Shown here: positions 45,864-55,374 of the stretch, in pieces
Layout: each line of letters opens with the position of its first letter
How positions within the stretch are numbered: position 1 is the first letter of the stretch
Assembly: GCA_937937585.1 (NCBI GenBank)
Contig: CALDCB010000004.1
Location: forward strand, 62,001-126,000
Reading direction: 5' to 3'
From: an uncultured Coriobacteriaceae bacterium
Lineage (GTDB): Bacteria > Actinomycetota > Coriobacteriia > Coriobacteriales > Eggerthellaceae
Length of the DNA: 64,000 nucleotides
Translations under genes and position numbers: made by a program
The notes under the pieces: generated by a model
Told to the model about the DNA's origin: nothing
The model's database searches: none
The model's input: the letters and a program-made list of their open reading frames with translations, nothing else

Positions 45864-45939
45864 TGGTGGACTGTCGGGGACTCGAACCCCGGACCTTGGG
45901 ATTAAGAGTCCCCTGCTCTACCAACTAAGCTAACAGTCC
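45864..45939 (-). tRNA. tRNA-Lys (anticodon CTT), copy 2
   Basis: Minus strand from 45939: acceptor GGACTGT / ACAGTCC, loop CTCTTAA giving anticodon CTT (codon AAG), CCA encoded. Identical to the copy at 45975-46050. Confidence 0.94.
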
Positions 45940-45974
45940 GTGAAACTATGTATGTATGCGCTGCGCGAACGAAA

Positions 45975-46050
45975 TGGTGGACTGTCGGGGACTCGAACCC
46001 CGGACCTTGGGATTAAGAGTCCCCTGCTCTACCAACTAAGCTAACAGTCC
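45975..46050 (-). tRNA. tRNA-Lys (anticodon CTT), copy 1
   Basis: Identical tandem copy of the tRNA-Lys(CTT), 35 bp upstream of copy 2 in the same transcription unit; CCA encoded. The two appear to be a recent duplication. Confidence 0.94.
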
Positions 46051-46071
46051 GTGTATTTCGTATAAGCGCGC

Positions 46072-46149
46072 TGGGGTGGGTGAAGGGGCTCGAACCCTCG
46101 ACCTCCAGAGCCACAATCTGGCGCCCTAGCCAACTGGGCGACACCCACC
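46072..46149 (-). tRNA. tRNA-His (anticodon GTG)
   Basis: Minus strand from 46149. It has the encoded extra G(-1) opposite C73 that identifies tRNA-His, loop TTGTGGC (anticodon GTG) and encoded CCA. First gene of the His-Lys-Lys operon. Confidence 0.95.
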
Positions 46150-46165
46150 GTGTGCGCAAGGATAG

Positions 46166-46194
46166 ATAATACGGACGTACCGAAGAAAATGCAA
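46166..46194 (-). promoter_or_regulatory. Promoter of the tRNA-His/Lys/Lys operon
   Basis: TTGCAT -35 (46189-46194 on minus), 17-bp spacer, TATTAT -10 (46166-46171), about 17 nt before the tRNA-His 5' end. Confidence 0.75.
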
Positions 46195-46352
46195 GGTTTT
46201 TTTTCAAAGCGCCTCCCTTCCCCAAAACGCACACAAACCAACATGCAAATAGATTGCGCCATTCAGCGCATAAGGCATATTGAAGGTGAATCAGCCAAGT
46301 AACCAAGCTGCGACAATGCAATGGTCTTCTCAAACCCGCAATGTGCGTCGCG

Positions 46353-46358
46353 TATAAT
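46353..46358 (+). promoter_or_regulatory. -10 box before the CPA1 antiporter gene
   Basis: A TATAAT hexamer 38 bp before the start codon. No convincing -35 at 16-18 bp. Confidence 0.45.
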
Positions 46359-46396
46359 CAAAGGTCAATCCCACACCCCGAAAGGCGGCTCGGTCT

Positions 46397-48433
46397 ATGG
46401 CCACATTCCAACTTATCCTTTTGCTAATGTCAGCTGTTCTGGTCTCGTCGGTAGTCGAGCAGATCATCCCCAAGGTATCAGTCCCTCTCGCCCAGATCGC
46501 CATGGGCGTCGTTATCGCCATCCTTGCGGGAAACCGTATTCAGATCGGACTCAGCGCCGATCTGTTCCTGGTCGTCTTCATCGCGCCGCTACTGTTCCAT
46601 GAGGCCGTCAATTCCGACAAGACCGCTCTTTGGCACTACAAGAAAACGTTCCTCTCATACGCCATCGGCCTTGTCGTGGTCATCACACTTGCCGTGGGTT
46701 TCGCCGTGCACCTCATGATCCCCTCGATCTCGCTTGCTGCAGCTTTCGCGTTGGGCGCCGCCCTTGGACCCACCGACGCCGTTGCCGTGGCCTCTGTGTC
46801 TAAAGAAGCACAAATCCCCTCTCGGCAGCAAGCCATCCTACAAGGCGAGTCCCTCCTCAACGACGCTTCCGGCATCGTCTCATTCCAGTTCGCCATCGCC
46901 GCCGCGACAACCGGAGCCTTCTCGCTTCTCCGCGCCGTCGAAGACTTCGCTATCGAGTTCATCGGAGGATTGCTCTTGGGCTTGGCACTTGGCCTGTTCA
47001 TCAACTGGCTCATCCACAAGATCAGCGACCTCGGTCTGGAGAGCATCACCTTCCACGTGACCCTCGAGGTGTTCACGCCCTTCATCGTTTACATGCTGGG
47101 CGGCATCCTTCACGTCAGCGGTGTCATCGTCGTTGTCACGTGCGGCATCGTCATGTCGCTGAGCAAGCAGCACCTCGGACCCCACGCTTCGCGCTTGAGC
47201 ATCGTGTCCTCAAGCTTCTGGGAGGTCTTCGCCTTCGCGTTGAATGGCGTCGTGTTCGTTCTTCTGGGCACACAGCTGCCCAACGCAATAGGCAACACCT
47301 GGAGCGACGACGGCATCTCATCATTCGACCTTGTCATCTACATCATCGTCATCGTGCTGATCATGCACGGAACGCGCCTTATCTGGTCCATCGTCTCCGA
47401 GAAGCTGGTCGACAAGCGCAAGGGACGCACAAGGCCGTTCAAAGAGCAAATGCGATCTGCCCTTATCACCACGCTTTCCGGCGCCAAGGGAACCATCACC
47501 TTGGCAATCATGTTCACCATCCCCACATGGGTGACCACTGGCGGCGGTATGGTGCGATTCCCCGATCGCGACCTGCTCATCTTCCTTGCCAGCGGCGTTA
47601 TCGTCGTTTCGCTATTACTGGCAACCTACGTAGTTCCGTTACTTGCCCCGCGCGTCGAGAAGAAGTCGGAAAGCCAAAAACAAGACGCCGAAACCAGTAT
47701 CGAGATCCTGCGCGCCGTCGTCGAAGACCTCAGTGCGCATATCACACCCGGCAACCGCGCTGGCGTGACGGAGGTTATCCGTCAATACAATGACCGCATC
47801 ACGCGCCTGCAAAACGACAACGACTACCTTGAAGAAGAGTCTGATACCGACGTGCGCATCCTCGTCCTTCAGTGGGAGCAGGAATACGTGTGGGACCGCA
47901 TCGATGCCGGAACAGTCCCGCCCGTCGAAGGCTATCAAGTCATGAATATTCTTGCACGCGGCGAATCGATGCTCCGCCAAGAGAAGGTACGCAAAGCAAG
48001 CTTGAATCGCCGAGCGCGTCGCGTGATCGGCTCGCTTAGGGCGGTATTCCACACCCTTCGCGAAAAGATTCCCTTGCAAGAAGGAGGAGAAGACAGCGGG
48101 CGTGTCAGGCGCGAGCTGCAAATCGACGCTCTGAAGTACGGCATCGAGCGCATGCAGAAAGAGATGGCCGACTCCGATTACGCCTCTGAGTCGTTCAGCC
48201 GCCTGATCATCGAATACCAACGCGCGATTGCGGCGCTGCAGGCGAAAAGCCCTTCGATCACCGACATCACCAGCCTCGAAGACCGCGCCGAAGATGTGCT
48301 GCGCCCCGCCCTGCACCTTGAGCTCGAGCAGATTCAGCTTGCTTACGACGAAGGCCGCCTCTCCCGTGCCGCAGCGCAGCACATGCGCCGCAACGTCCAC
48401 ATGATGGAACTGGATCTAGAAGACTACTTCTAA
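46397..48433 (+). CDS. Cation:proton antiporter (CPA1, NhaP/YjcE type)
   Basis: Na+(K+)/H+ antiporter, 678 residues, for pH and salt homeostasis. About 12 helices fill the first 420 residues, with the CPA motifs ALGPTDAVAVASV (about 120-133) and SLLNDASGIVSFQFA, whose Asp residues bind the ion. A cytoplasmic tail of roughly 260 residues (SESQKQDAETSIEILRAVVE onward) is rich in charged helices and probably regulatory; similar tails occur in YjcE-like proteins. Monocistronic. Confidence 0.9.
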   Translation: MATFQLILLLMSAVLVSSVVEQIIPKVSVPLAQIAMGVVIAILAGNRIQIGLSADLFLVVFIAPLLFHEAVNSDKTALWHYKKTFLSYAIGLVVVITLAVGFAVHLMIPSISLAAAFALGAALGPTDAVAVASVSKEAQIPSRQQAILQGESLLNDASGIVSFQFAIAAATTGAFSLLRAVEDFAIEFIGGLLLGLALGLFINWLIHKISDLGLESITFHVTLEVFTPFIVYMLGGILHVSGVIVVVTCGIVMSLSKQHLGPHASRLSIVSSSFWEVFAFALNGVVFVLLGTQLPNAIGNTWSDDGISSFDLVIYIIVIVLIMHGTRLIWSIVSEKLVDKRKGRTRPFKEQMRSALITTLSGAKGTITLAIMFTIPTWVTTGGGMVRFPDRDLLIFLASGVIVVSLLLATYVVPLLAPRVEKKSESQKQDAETSIEILRAVVEDLSAHITPGNRAGVTEVIRQYNDRITRLQNDNDYLEEESDTDVRILVLQWEQEYVWDRIDAGTVPPVEGYQVMNILARGESMLRQEKVRKASLNRRARRVIGSLRAVFHTLREKIPLQEGGEDSGRVRRELQIDALKYGIERMQKEMADSDYASESFSRLIIEYQRAIAALQAKSPSITDITSLEDRAEDVLRPALHLELEQIQLAYDEGRLSRAAAQHMRRNVHMMELDLEDYF

Positions 48434-48559
48434 AGGGCCGCAGCGTCCCATCAGGGCCTGTGTACGCGGCAAAAGAGTCCGGTTGATAGCCAGACCGATT
48501 CAGCCACAACAAGCCGCGACGTGCCTCAGCAATCGTCGCAATCCCTCGCAAACGCAAGC

Positions 48560-48589
48560 AGCGCCCTGACGGCAATCCATCAGGGCGCT
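48560..48589. terminator. Bidirectional terminator between the antiporter and argS
   Basis: Ten-bp perfect stem AGCGCCCTGA / TCAGGGCGCT, 10-nt loop. It sits between convergent genes and can serve both strands; neither side has a strong U-run. Confidence 0.55.
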
Positions 48590-48621
48590 GCTTATTCACA
48601 AGCGAAAGCGACAACGAGGAA

Positions 48622-50358
48622 CTAAGCGGTTTCCACCTGAGATTCCTCGCGAGGCTGCATGTACACCGGAGCCGAAACGCCAAGCAAGCTAAGCGTAAGA
48701 GCCAGCACGATACGGACGCTGTCCGCCAGCGCAAGTCGTGCATTCTGAACCGCAGCGTCTTCGCCCATAATACGGCACTCGGTATAGAAGTGATGGAACG
48801 CAGCCGCAAGCTCTTCGGCGTAATGAGTCAAGCGGAACGGAGCGCGGTCACGAGCAGCAAGCTCGATAAGCTCAGCAAAGTCATCCATCTTACGCATAAG
48901 GGCAAGCTCAGCAGGATGCGTGAGAACGCTCAAGTCGACATCAACGGGAACCGCTGCGGCCGCAAGCTCTTCGGCGGGCGTGTCGGCAAGCTCGATGCCC
49001 GCGGCCTTGCGCAGAATCGAGCAAATGCGAGCATGGGCATACTGAACGTAGTAAACAGGATTCGTGGAGTCCTGCTTCTTGGCAATCTCGATGTCGAAAT
49101 CGATAGGCTGGTCGCTCGAGCGCGACAACATGAGATAACGCGTAGCGTCGGGGCCGACCTCCTCGATAAGCTCGGCAAAGGTGATCATCTCGCCGGTACG
49201 CTTCGACATGCGAACAGGCTCGCCATTGCGCAAAAGGTTGACCAGCTGGCCAAGAACGACTTCAAGAGCGCCCTCGTGGCCGCCAGCCGTAAGCATGGCC
49301 TCGCAACGCGCGATGTAACCATGATGATCGGCGCCCCAAATATCGATGAGGTGGTCGAAACCACGGCTAAGTTTGTTGTAGTGGTAAGCGATGTCGCTAA
49401 AGAAGTACGTGAACTCGCCGTTCGCCTTGATAAGAACGCGGTCCTTTGTGTCGCCGAAATCGGTGGAGCGGAACCAAGTTGCATCGTCCTTCTCGTAGAT
49501 GCAGCCCTTCTCGCGCATCAGGTCGAGCGCGCGATCGACAGCGCTCTTGCCGTCCTCGTCGGGAACGTAAAGAGAGCGTTCCGAGAAGAACATGTCAAAA
49601 TGATTGCCGAAGCCCGCAAGAGTTTCCTGCGTCAGAGCAAGCATCTTCTTGTAAGCAAGCTCGCGGAAAGCGAGGACGCGCTCGTCTTCGGGAACAGAAA
49701 GCCACTTGTCGCCATCGGAGGCGATGATGTCCTGAGCGATGTCGGAAACGTAGCCGCCGCCGTAGCACTTCTCGGGTATCTCGATGTCCTGGCCAAGAGC
49801 CTGAAGGTAGCGAACGTTCACGCTGTTCGCGAACACGTCAAGCTGAACACCGTGATCGTTGACGTAGAACTCCTCGTACACGTCGTTGCCGGCATGACGC
49901 ATGACGCGAGCCATGGCGTCACCCAAAGCAGCCCAACGACCATGACCCACATGCATGGGGCCGGTGGGGTTCGCCGAAACGTATTCAAGGTTGATGCGAC
50001 CGGGCTTGGCCTGACCACGACCATAATCGAAACCCTGCTGGCGAACAGCGAAGACAACACCTTGCAACACTGATGCAGAAAGGCGGAAGTTGATGAAGCC
50101 GGGACCGGCGATTTCGGCGGAAGCGATGACGTCGTTCTCGGGAAGATGGTCGACGAGCGTTTGGGCGATATCGCGCGGGCCCTTATGGGCAAGCTTCGCC
50201 GAACGCATGGCAACCGTGGAAGCCCAATCGCCGTTCGCTGCGTCGCGCGGGCGCTCGAGCGCAGCCGCCGGGGCCTCGGGCATGTCAAGCGAGCCGTCGG
50301 CGATGGCCGCGGTTACTGCCTCGTTGACGATGTTCTCTAACTGTTCGCGGATCTGCAT
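48622..50358 (-). CDS. argS: Arginyl-tRNA synthetase
   Basis: Class I synthetase, 578 residues from the ATG at 50358 (MQIREQLENIVNEAVTAAIA). HIGH motif is GPMHVGHGRWAALGDA; the MSK motif appears as RMSKRTGEMITFAE. The N-terminal Add-1 domain and C-terminal anticodon-binding (DALR) domain are present. It lies 46 nt after argF, an unusual pairing of arginine synthesis with arginine charging that makes shared control by arginine supply likely (inference). Confidence 0.97.
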   Translation of the reverse strand: MQIREQLENIVNEAVTAAIADGSLDMPEAPAAALERPRDAANGDWASTVAMRSAKLAHKGPRDIAQTLVDHLPENDVIASAEIAGPGFINFRLSASVLQGVVFAVRQQGFDYGRGQAKPGRINLEYVSANPTGPMHVGHGRWAALGDAMARVMRHAGNDVYEEFYVNDHGVQLDVFANSVNVRYLQALGQDIEIPEKCYGGGYVSDIAQDIIASDGDKWLSVPEDERVLAFRELAYKKMLALTQETLAGFGNHFDMFFSERSLYVPDEDGKSAVDRALDLMREKGCIYEKDDATWFRSTDFGDTKDRVLIKANGEFTYFFSDIAYHYNKLSRGFDHLIDIWGADHHGYIARCEAMLTAGGHEGALEVVLGQLVNLLRNGEPVRMSKRTGEMITFAELIEEVGPDATRYLMLSRSSDQPIDFDIEIAKKQDSTNPVYYVQYAHARICSILRKAAGIELADTPAEELAAAAVPVDVDLSVLTHPAELALMRKMDDFAELIELAARDRAPFRLTHYAEELAAAFHHFYTECRIMGEDAAVQNARLALADSVRIVLALTLSLLGVSAPVYMQPREESQVETA

Positions 50359-50404
50359 AGTCTTTCTTTCTTGGACTCGAATGATTACGAAAACGTTTAA
50401 CGGG

Positions 50405-51421
50405 TTAAATCTCGGGAAGGGGCTCATCAGAGAGCGTAGCGTACATGATGGCCTTGATGGCGTGCATGCGGTTCTCCGCCTCGTCGAACACCACCGAACG
50501 CGGGCCCTCAAACACCTCGTCGGTGACCTCCATCTCGGTGATGCCGAACTTGTCGGCGATCTTCTTCCCTACCGCGGTTTTGGTATCGTGGTACGCGGGA
50601 AGGCAATGCATGAGCTTCGCATCGGGTTTGGCGTATGAGAACGCCTGCTCGTTGATCTGATAGGGAGACAGGAGCTTGATGCGCGCATCCCACACCTCGT
50701 CGGGTTCGCCCATAGAAACCCAAACGTCGGTATACAGGATATCGGCATCGCGGCAACCCTCGGCGACATCCGCCGTGCACAGGATGGTGGAACCATTCTG
50801 CTGGGCGATTTCCCTGCATGTCTCAACAAGGGCGGCGTCGGGCTGGTTTTCAACCGGACCGCAAGCAACGTAATTCACGCCCAGCTTGGCGCAAACGACC
50901 ATGAGCGAATTGGCAACGTTGTTGCGCGCGTCGCCCATGAATACAAGCGTGCGACCGCGCAAGTCGTTACCGTAAATCTCGCGCATGGTAAGCATGTCGG
51001 CGATCATCTGGGTGGGATGCCATTCGTCGGTAAGGCCGTTCCAAACGGGGCAATCGGCGAAATCGGCGATCTCCTGCACAACCGCTTGGCCGAAACCGCG
51101 GTATTCGATGCCGTCATAGAAGCGAGAAAGCACGCGTGCGGAGTCGGCAATGGATTCCTTCTTGGAAACCTGCGAACCGGCAGAATCGAGATACGTGACG
51201 TTCATGCCCAGATCGTAAGCGCCAACCTCGAACGAGCAACGCGTGCGAGTGGACGTCTTCTCGAACAGCAAAACGATGTTCTTGCCTTCGCAGAAACGAT
51301 GAGGCACACCGGCTTTCTTCATGGCCTTTAGTTTCGCAGCGACATCGAGAAGATGCTCGATCTCGGCGCTGGAGTAATCAAGAAGCTTCAGAAAATCGCG
51401 GCCTTTCAGGCTGTCTGCCAT
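50405..51421 (-). CDS. argF: Ornithine carbamoyltransferase
   Basis: Makes citrulline from ornithine and carbamoyl phosphate, or runs in reverse in the arginine deiminase pathway. 338 residues from the ATG at 51421 with AAAGGA at 8 nt. Carbamoyl-phosphate motif STRTRCSFEVG (about 59-69), HPTQMIADMLTM, and ornithine motif HCLPAYHDT. Length and sequence do not settle whether the role is biosynthetic (argF) or catabolic (arcB); no arcA or arcC is nearby. It is followed by argS. Confidence 0.94.
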   Translation of the reverse strand: MADSLKGRDFLKLLDYSSAEIEHLLDVAAKLKAMKKAGVPHRFCEGKNIVLLFEKTSTRTRCSFEVGAYDLGMNVTYLDSAGSQVSKKESIADSARVLSRFYDGIEYRGFGQAVVQEIADFADCPVWNGLTDEWHPTQMIADMLTMREIYGNDLRGRTLVFMGDARNNVANSLMVVCAKLGVNYVACGPVENQPDAALVETCREIAQQNGSTILCTADVAEGCRDADILYTDVWVSMGEPDEVWDARIKLLSPYQINEQAFSYAKPDAKLMHCLPAYHDTKTAVGKKIADKFGITEMEVTDEVFEGPRSVVFDEAENRMHAIKAIMYATLSDEPLPEI

Positions 51422-51454
51422 GATGCCCATCCTTTCGACGACAATGAAACAATA

Positions 51455-51460
51455 ATTATA
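51455..51460 (-). promoter_or_regulatory. -10 box of argF-argS
   Basis: TATAAT on minus, 34 bp before the argF start codon. The -35 region is weak, which would fit an activated or repressor-controlled promoter. Confidence 0.55.
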
Positions 51461-51549
51461 GCGCCTTTGCCGTCACGGACAGTAAGTTTGGTGGCGGAGC
51501 ACGTCGAATTCACGTTCGGGGAGCGGGCATAAAAGCCGTGGCAAGAAGA

Positions 51550-51625
<76 letters not shown>

Positions 51626-51793
51626 GCGAAAGACGAATGTCGCACGAGGCGGCTTGCGCCGCAGACGATGCGCACTGCGTAATCATAACGCAATTCGCCG
51701 CCACTCATACGCAATGCGCAAAACCAAAATGAGCTAACGGCTTCCAGCGGGCGCGTCTTCGTCAAAAATCCCCTTTCTCAGTAAGTCACCTTC

Positions 51794-51802
51794 TGATATA
51801 AT
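51794..51802 (+). promoter_or_regulatory. Extended -10 promoter of the tRNA-Pro/Gly unit
   Basis: TGATATAAT, i.e. an extended -10 (TGN plus TATAAT) with little -35, about 20 bp before the tRNA-Pro 5' end. Transcription may continue into rdgB, since no terminator separates tRNA-Gly and rdgB. Confidence 0.65.
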
Positions 51803-51821
51803 GCATGTCTTGTCTGGACGT

Positions 51822-51898
51822 CGGGATGTGGCGCAGTTTGGTAGCGCGCCTGCTTTGGGAGCAGGATGTCGCAGGTTCGAATCCTGTCATCCCGACCA
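51822..51898 (+). tRNA. tRNA-Pro (anticodon TGG)
   Basis: Acceptor CGGGATG / CATCCCG, loop TTTGGGA between CCTGC and GCAGG (anticodon TGG, codon CCA), CCA encoded. Confidence 0.96.
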
Positions 51899-51909
51899 CT
51901 TTGACGAAT

Positions 51910-51983
51910 GCGGGTGTGGTTCAATGGTAGAACTTCAGCCTTCCAAGCTGATAACGCGGGTTCGATTCCCGTCACCCGCTCCA
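51910..51983 (+). tRNA. tRNA-Gly (anticodon TCC)
   Basis: Acceptor GCGGGTG / CACCCGC, loop CTTCCAA (anticodon TCC, codon GGA), CCA encoded. It is 11 bp after tRNA-Pro and 56 bp before rdgB. Confidence 0.96.
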
Positions 51984-52039
51984 TTGAAACTTATGGCCAG
52001 CCGCAGAGCTGGCCTTTTTGTTTATCAAAGGAGCACAGC

Positions 52040-52678
52040 ATGTCTTCTGTGAAAACCGTCGTCCTGGCAACCAACAACGCCCATAAGGTTTCCGAGATCA
52101 AAACCGCGCTCGACTTCCCCGGCTGGGAATTCAAAACGCTTCGCGAGATGGGCATCGAATCCGATCCCGAGGAAACCGCAGAGTCGTTCGAAGGCAACGC
52201 GCGCATCAAGGCCCAAGCCGCCCGCAACGCCGCCCAAGCCGCCACGGGCAAGCCCGTTGCTGCGCTTGCAGACGACTCCGGCCTGGTAGTAGACGCCCTC
52301 GATGGCGCACCGGGCGTTCATTCCGCTCGCTACGCCAGCACCGACGGCAAAGATGCCGACGATAGCGCGAACAACGCCAAGTTGCTGTCCGCCCTTTCAG
52401 GCGTCACCGACGATAAGCGCACCGCGCACTTCGCCAGCTCCATCGTCTTCATCGACGAAGACGGCACTGAAACCACCGCTTATGGCATCGTTGAAGGACG
52501 CATCGGCCATAAGGCGCAGGGTGAGAACGGCTTCGGCTACGACCCCTTGTTCTGGCCCGACGTGTTCGAAGGCGAATTCACGCTGGCAGAGGTTCCGCAA
52601 GCTCGCAAGAACGAGGTCTCGCATCGCGGCAACGCCCTTCGCGAGCTTCGCGCGAAGCTGGAATCCGCCAGCAGGTAA
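52040..52678 (+). CDS. rdgB: Non-canonical purine NTP pyrophosphatase (RdgB/HAM1)
   Basis: House-cleaning enzyme hydrolysing dITP, XTP and similar. 212 residues from the ATG at 52040 with AAAGGAG. Motifs VVLATNNAHKVSEI (substrate and metal), LADDSGLVVDALDGAPGVHS, and the C-terminal GENGFGYDPLFWPD and VSHRGNAL are intact. It follows two tRNA genes and precedes ybaK by about 30 nt. Confidence 0.95.
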   Translation: MSSVKTVVLATNNAHKVSEIKTALDFPGWEFKTLREMGIESDPEETAESFEGNARIKAQAARNAAQAATGKPVAALADDSGLVVDALDGAPGVHSARYASTDGKDADDSANNAKLLSALSGVTDDKRTAHFASSIVFIDEDGTETTAYGIVEGRIGHKAQGENGFGYDPLFWPDVFEGEFTLAEVPQARKNEVSHRGNALRELRAKLESASR

Positions 52679-52709
52679 AGCAAGAAACGATCAGGCATCG
52701 AGGCTAAAC

Positions 52710-53201
52710 ATGGCGAAACAACAGCAGCACAAAACCAACGCGCAGCGAGAGGTGGAAGCAGCTGGTTTTGCCGCCTCTTACCACGGTATCGACGTAGAAG
52801 ACGGCTTCTCGTTCACAGGAACCCAGCTAGCAGAAATCTTAGGCGAAGACCCCGATCGGGTGTTCAAGACGCTCGTCACTCAAGGAAAATCGGGAGAGCA
52901 CTACGTGTTCATGATCCCCGTTGCCTGCGGGCTTGACCTGAAGAAAGCAGCGACTGTGGTTGGCGAGAAATCCGTCGCGATGATCAAGGCGAAAGAGCTG
53001 TTGCCCCTTACTGGATACGTTCACGGGGGCTGCTCTCCGCTGGGCATGAAAAAGGCGTTCCCCACCGCCATTGACGAAACCGCTGCCCTGTACGACACCA
53101 TCTGCTTCTCGGCGGGACGCGTTGGGCACCAAATCGAGATGCCTCCCAACGACTTGGCGAAGCTGATCGATCTGACGTTCGCCGACCTCACCGCAATCTA
53201 G
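52710..53201 (+). CDS. ybaK: Cys-tRNA(Pro) deacylase YbaK family
   Basis: Trans-editing factor that clears mischarged Cys-tRNA-Pro. 163 residues from the ATG at 52710 (MAKQQQHKTNAQREVEAAGF) with a GAGG site; the frame is open further upstream but overlaps rdgB. YbaK features: FKTLVTQGKSGEHYVFMIPV, conserved lysine in MIKAKELLPLTGYVHGGCSP and LGMKKAFPTAIDETA. It probably shares the rdgB transcript and has a terminator after it. A tRNA-Pro gene is in the same unit. Confidence 0.94.
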   Translation: MAKQQQHKTNAQREVEAAGFAASYHGIDVEDGFSFTGTQLAEILGEDPDRVFKTLVTQGKSGEHYVFMIPVACGLDLKKAATVVGEKSVAMIKAKELLPLTGYVHGGCSPLGMKKAFPTAIDETAALYDTICFSAGRVGHQIEMPPNDLAKLIDLTFADLTAI

Positions 53202-53236
53202 CCAATTCCGCTAACTAATCTATCTGACAATAAGTC

Positions 53237-53273
53237 GAGCCGCATAGCCCAAGATCGTGGGGCCATGCGGCTC
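53237..53273 (+). terminator. Terminator after rdgB-ybaK
   Basis: Nine-bp stem GAGCCGCAT / ATGCGGCTC followed by TTCAATT. Confidence 0.6.
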
Positions 53274-53363
53274 TTCAATTGCATCGCTGTTTGCAACACC
53301 AAGAGTTAAGAGGATCGCACCGACCACGACCTTAACGACGGGCGGATGGGCGCTCGCGATTCG

Positions 53364-55151
53364 CTACCAGTGAGAAACGACGACGTCGCCTTCCTGGGTA
53401 AGACCATACAACTCGGCTGCTGCGCCTACTGGCAAGTTCACGCAACCATGGCTACCATAGCCGATTGCATACATGTTGCCGCCGAAGCCCGGCTGCCAAT
53501 CGGCGTCATGAAGGCCGATGGCGTTACCGACGAAGGGCATCCAATAGCGCACCTGCGACTCGTAGATCTTCTTGCCGTTCTCGTAGCCAACAAGCTTCGA
53601 GGGGCTGGCCTTGGCATTCATCGAGAAAACGCCGACGGACGTGTCGTGCACCCCGTCAGGCTTGCCGGAAATGCAATCGGATTCCCAAATCAGGTCGCCG
53701 CTCTCGTTGTACATGCGAACGTGCTGTTCAGCCAAGTCGATGTCGATGTAGCGGTTACCCCAGTCCTTCTCGCCGGCTCCGTTGTATACCTCGCCCTCGG
53801 AAACGCAGGGGATGTCGACCGTCTGGGAAACGCCGCTTTTCACCGCCTCGGTTATCGAGGAATGCAGCGCTTCGCCATCGACTTCCCAACCGTAAACGCC
53901 GCCGGAAACCGTGATGACCTTGCCATCGGGGCGTGTGTACGTGCGCTCGGAGCCAACGGTGTCAAGCTTGCCCTGCAGCTCGGCGATATACGCATCAAGC
54001 TGACCACCATCAAGCGAGACGCTGAAGTCGTCTTCCAGTTTGATCCACTGGGAAATCTGATCGGGACCGATCGACCCGGCATCGTTTCCAGCCATGACGA
54101 GCTTGACCGTCAGGCCGCACATGCGCGTCGCCGTATCTGCGGCGGTCTTCAAACGAGCATCCGTAGACAGAATGTCAGCCTTCTTCAGCTCGTTGACCCC
54201 CAACGTCACAGAGGGTTGGAAGGACAGGATGGCGACATCAGCGGCCTTCACCACCGCGGCAGTGTCAAGCGCCGTGCCAGGAACTTCGACCTTCACTGCG
54301 AACTGCTTTTTAATCTCGTCATAAGCAATAGTCGCGTTCTGAGGCTGCGTGGCCGTCTTATTGAACTCCTCAACCTTTTCTTTGAGGTCGGCTTCAAGCG
54401 TGGAACCACCAGAGTAATTGGCCACGAACAAGTCGGTAAGGGCGTGATCGCTCTGGGAAAGCAAGTAGGGCCACTGCCACGCGGGCAGTGCCTCGTGCAT
54501 CTTCTTAACGATCTCCGCAGAGTCGATCTTGACGCCTGCGCGAGCGGTGTCGATGGTGTAGTTGAATCCATCACCCGAGACGGTAAGCTGGTAATCGCTC
54601 ACCGCTTCATCGAGCTGAGCGGCAACTTCGGCGGAGGATCTCATAGACGCATCGATGGCGCCAATCGAAGTGCCTGGGAAAAACCAGTTCGAGAAAATAG
54701 CAATGCCGGCGAGGTAGGCTGCCACAAGCAGGCCCGCGATCGAACCGCAAACGATGCCCAGAACCTTCTTGACCTTCTTGCGATCAACCTTCTTCTTAGC
54801 CTTTTCGTCCGCAAAGGCAACTGGGGAAGCGTCTCCGTAGGCGCCCCGATCGTACGCCTCGGTTTCGTATGCGCCCGAACCGTCAACGACCGACTCACGA
54901 GCCGCGGCTTTTTCCGCAGGCGACAATGCGCGGGTCGCGTCATCTGCAGCAATGTTTTCCGTGGTAGATTCGACCTTAGGGACATCCGCAACGACAGGCT
55001 CGTCCCCTGTTGCCGCATCGACGGCGCCCTGAGCGTCCGAAGGCACTGCGGCGACTTGGTCGGCTGCAGTTTTGAGATCTTTGCCCTTCTTGGGTTTTGA
55101 AGTATTGCCCTTTGCATGCTTGCCGCGCGACTTGCTCACGTTAATTCTCAT
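53364..55151 (-). CDS. L,D-transpeptidase (YkuD) with membrane anchor
   Basis: Cell-wall enzyme expected to make 3-3 peptidoglycan cross-links or anchor proteins. About 595 residues from the ATG at 55151; a GTG at 55139 is also possible and neither has a strong ribosome site. Order: a cytoplasmic Lys/Ala/Asp-rich disordered tail (about 1-120), one helix (KVLGIVCGSIAGLLVAAYLA), two peptidoglycan-binding/VanW-like repeats (about 170-430), then the YkuD domain. The catalytic histidine is in IGLHDADWQ and the cysteine in YGSHGCVNLP. Monocistronic. Confidence 0.92.
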   Translation of the reverse strand: MRINVSKSRGKHAKGNTSKPKKGKDLKTAADQVAAVPSDAQGAVDAATGDEPVVADVPKVESTTENIAADDATRALSPAEKAAARESVVDGSGAYETEAYDRGAYGDASPVAFADEKAKKKVDRKKVKKVLGIVCGSIAGLLVAAYLAGIAIFSNWFFPGTSIGAIDASMRSSAEVAAQLDEAVSDYQLTVSGDGFNYTIDTARAGVKIDSAEIVKKMHEALPAWQWPYLLSQSDHALTDLFVANYSGGSTLEADLKEKVEEFNKTATQPQNATIAYDEIKKQFAVKVEVPGTALDTAAVVKAADVAILSFQPSVTLGVNELKKADILSTDARLKTAADTATRMCGLTVKLVMAGNDAGSIGPDQISQWIKLEDDFSVSLDGGQLDAYIAELQGKLDTVGSERTYTRPDGKVITVSGGVYGWEVDGEALHSSITEAVKSGVSQTVDIPCVSEGEVYNGAGEKDWGNRYIDIDLAEQHVRMYNESGDLIWESDCISGKPDGVHDTSVGVFSMNAKASPSKLVGYENGKKIYESQVRYWMPFVGNAIGLHDADWQPGFGGNMYAIGYGSHGCVNLPVGAAAELYGLTQEGDVVVSHW

Positions 55152-55345
55152 CCCATTCGAATTTGTACAGGAACCGGCTCGTCTTTTCGCAAGCGATTGT
55201 AACATCGTCCCTGATAAAAGAAACGTTCTTTAGGTAAACGCACTTCATTATCAGATAGGCAAGACCGCGCGCAGGGGCGGCTGCCCCGATGCCGCCAAGC
55301 ACACGACTGAACAACAACATGTGGTCGACCCACCTAGATAGCAAC

Positions 55346-55374
55346 TTGCCCGCCGCAGGACAAGCGCGTATAAT
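55346..55374 (+). promoter_or_regulatory. Promoter of ssrA
   Basis: TTGCCC -35 (55346-55351), 17-bp spacer, TATAAT -10 (55369-55374). The precursor would carry a 5' leader of about 115 nt before the mature tmRNA end. The 55152-55495 gap otherwise shows no gene. Confidence 0.75.

Noticed and set aside
45864..46050. Two identical 76-bp repeats, considered as a mobile element or CRISPR-like repeat
   Set aside because: They are tandem tRNA-Lys genes with proper cloverleaf and encoded CCA.
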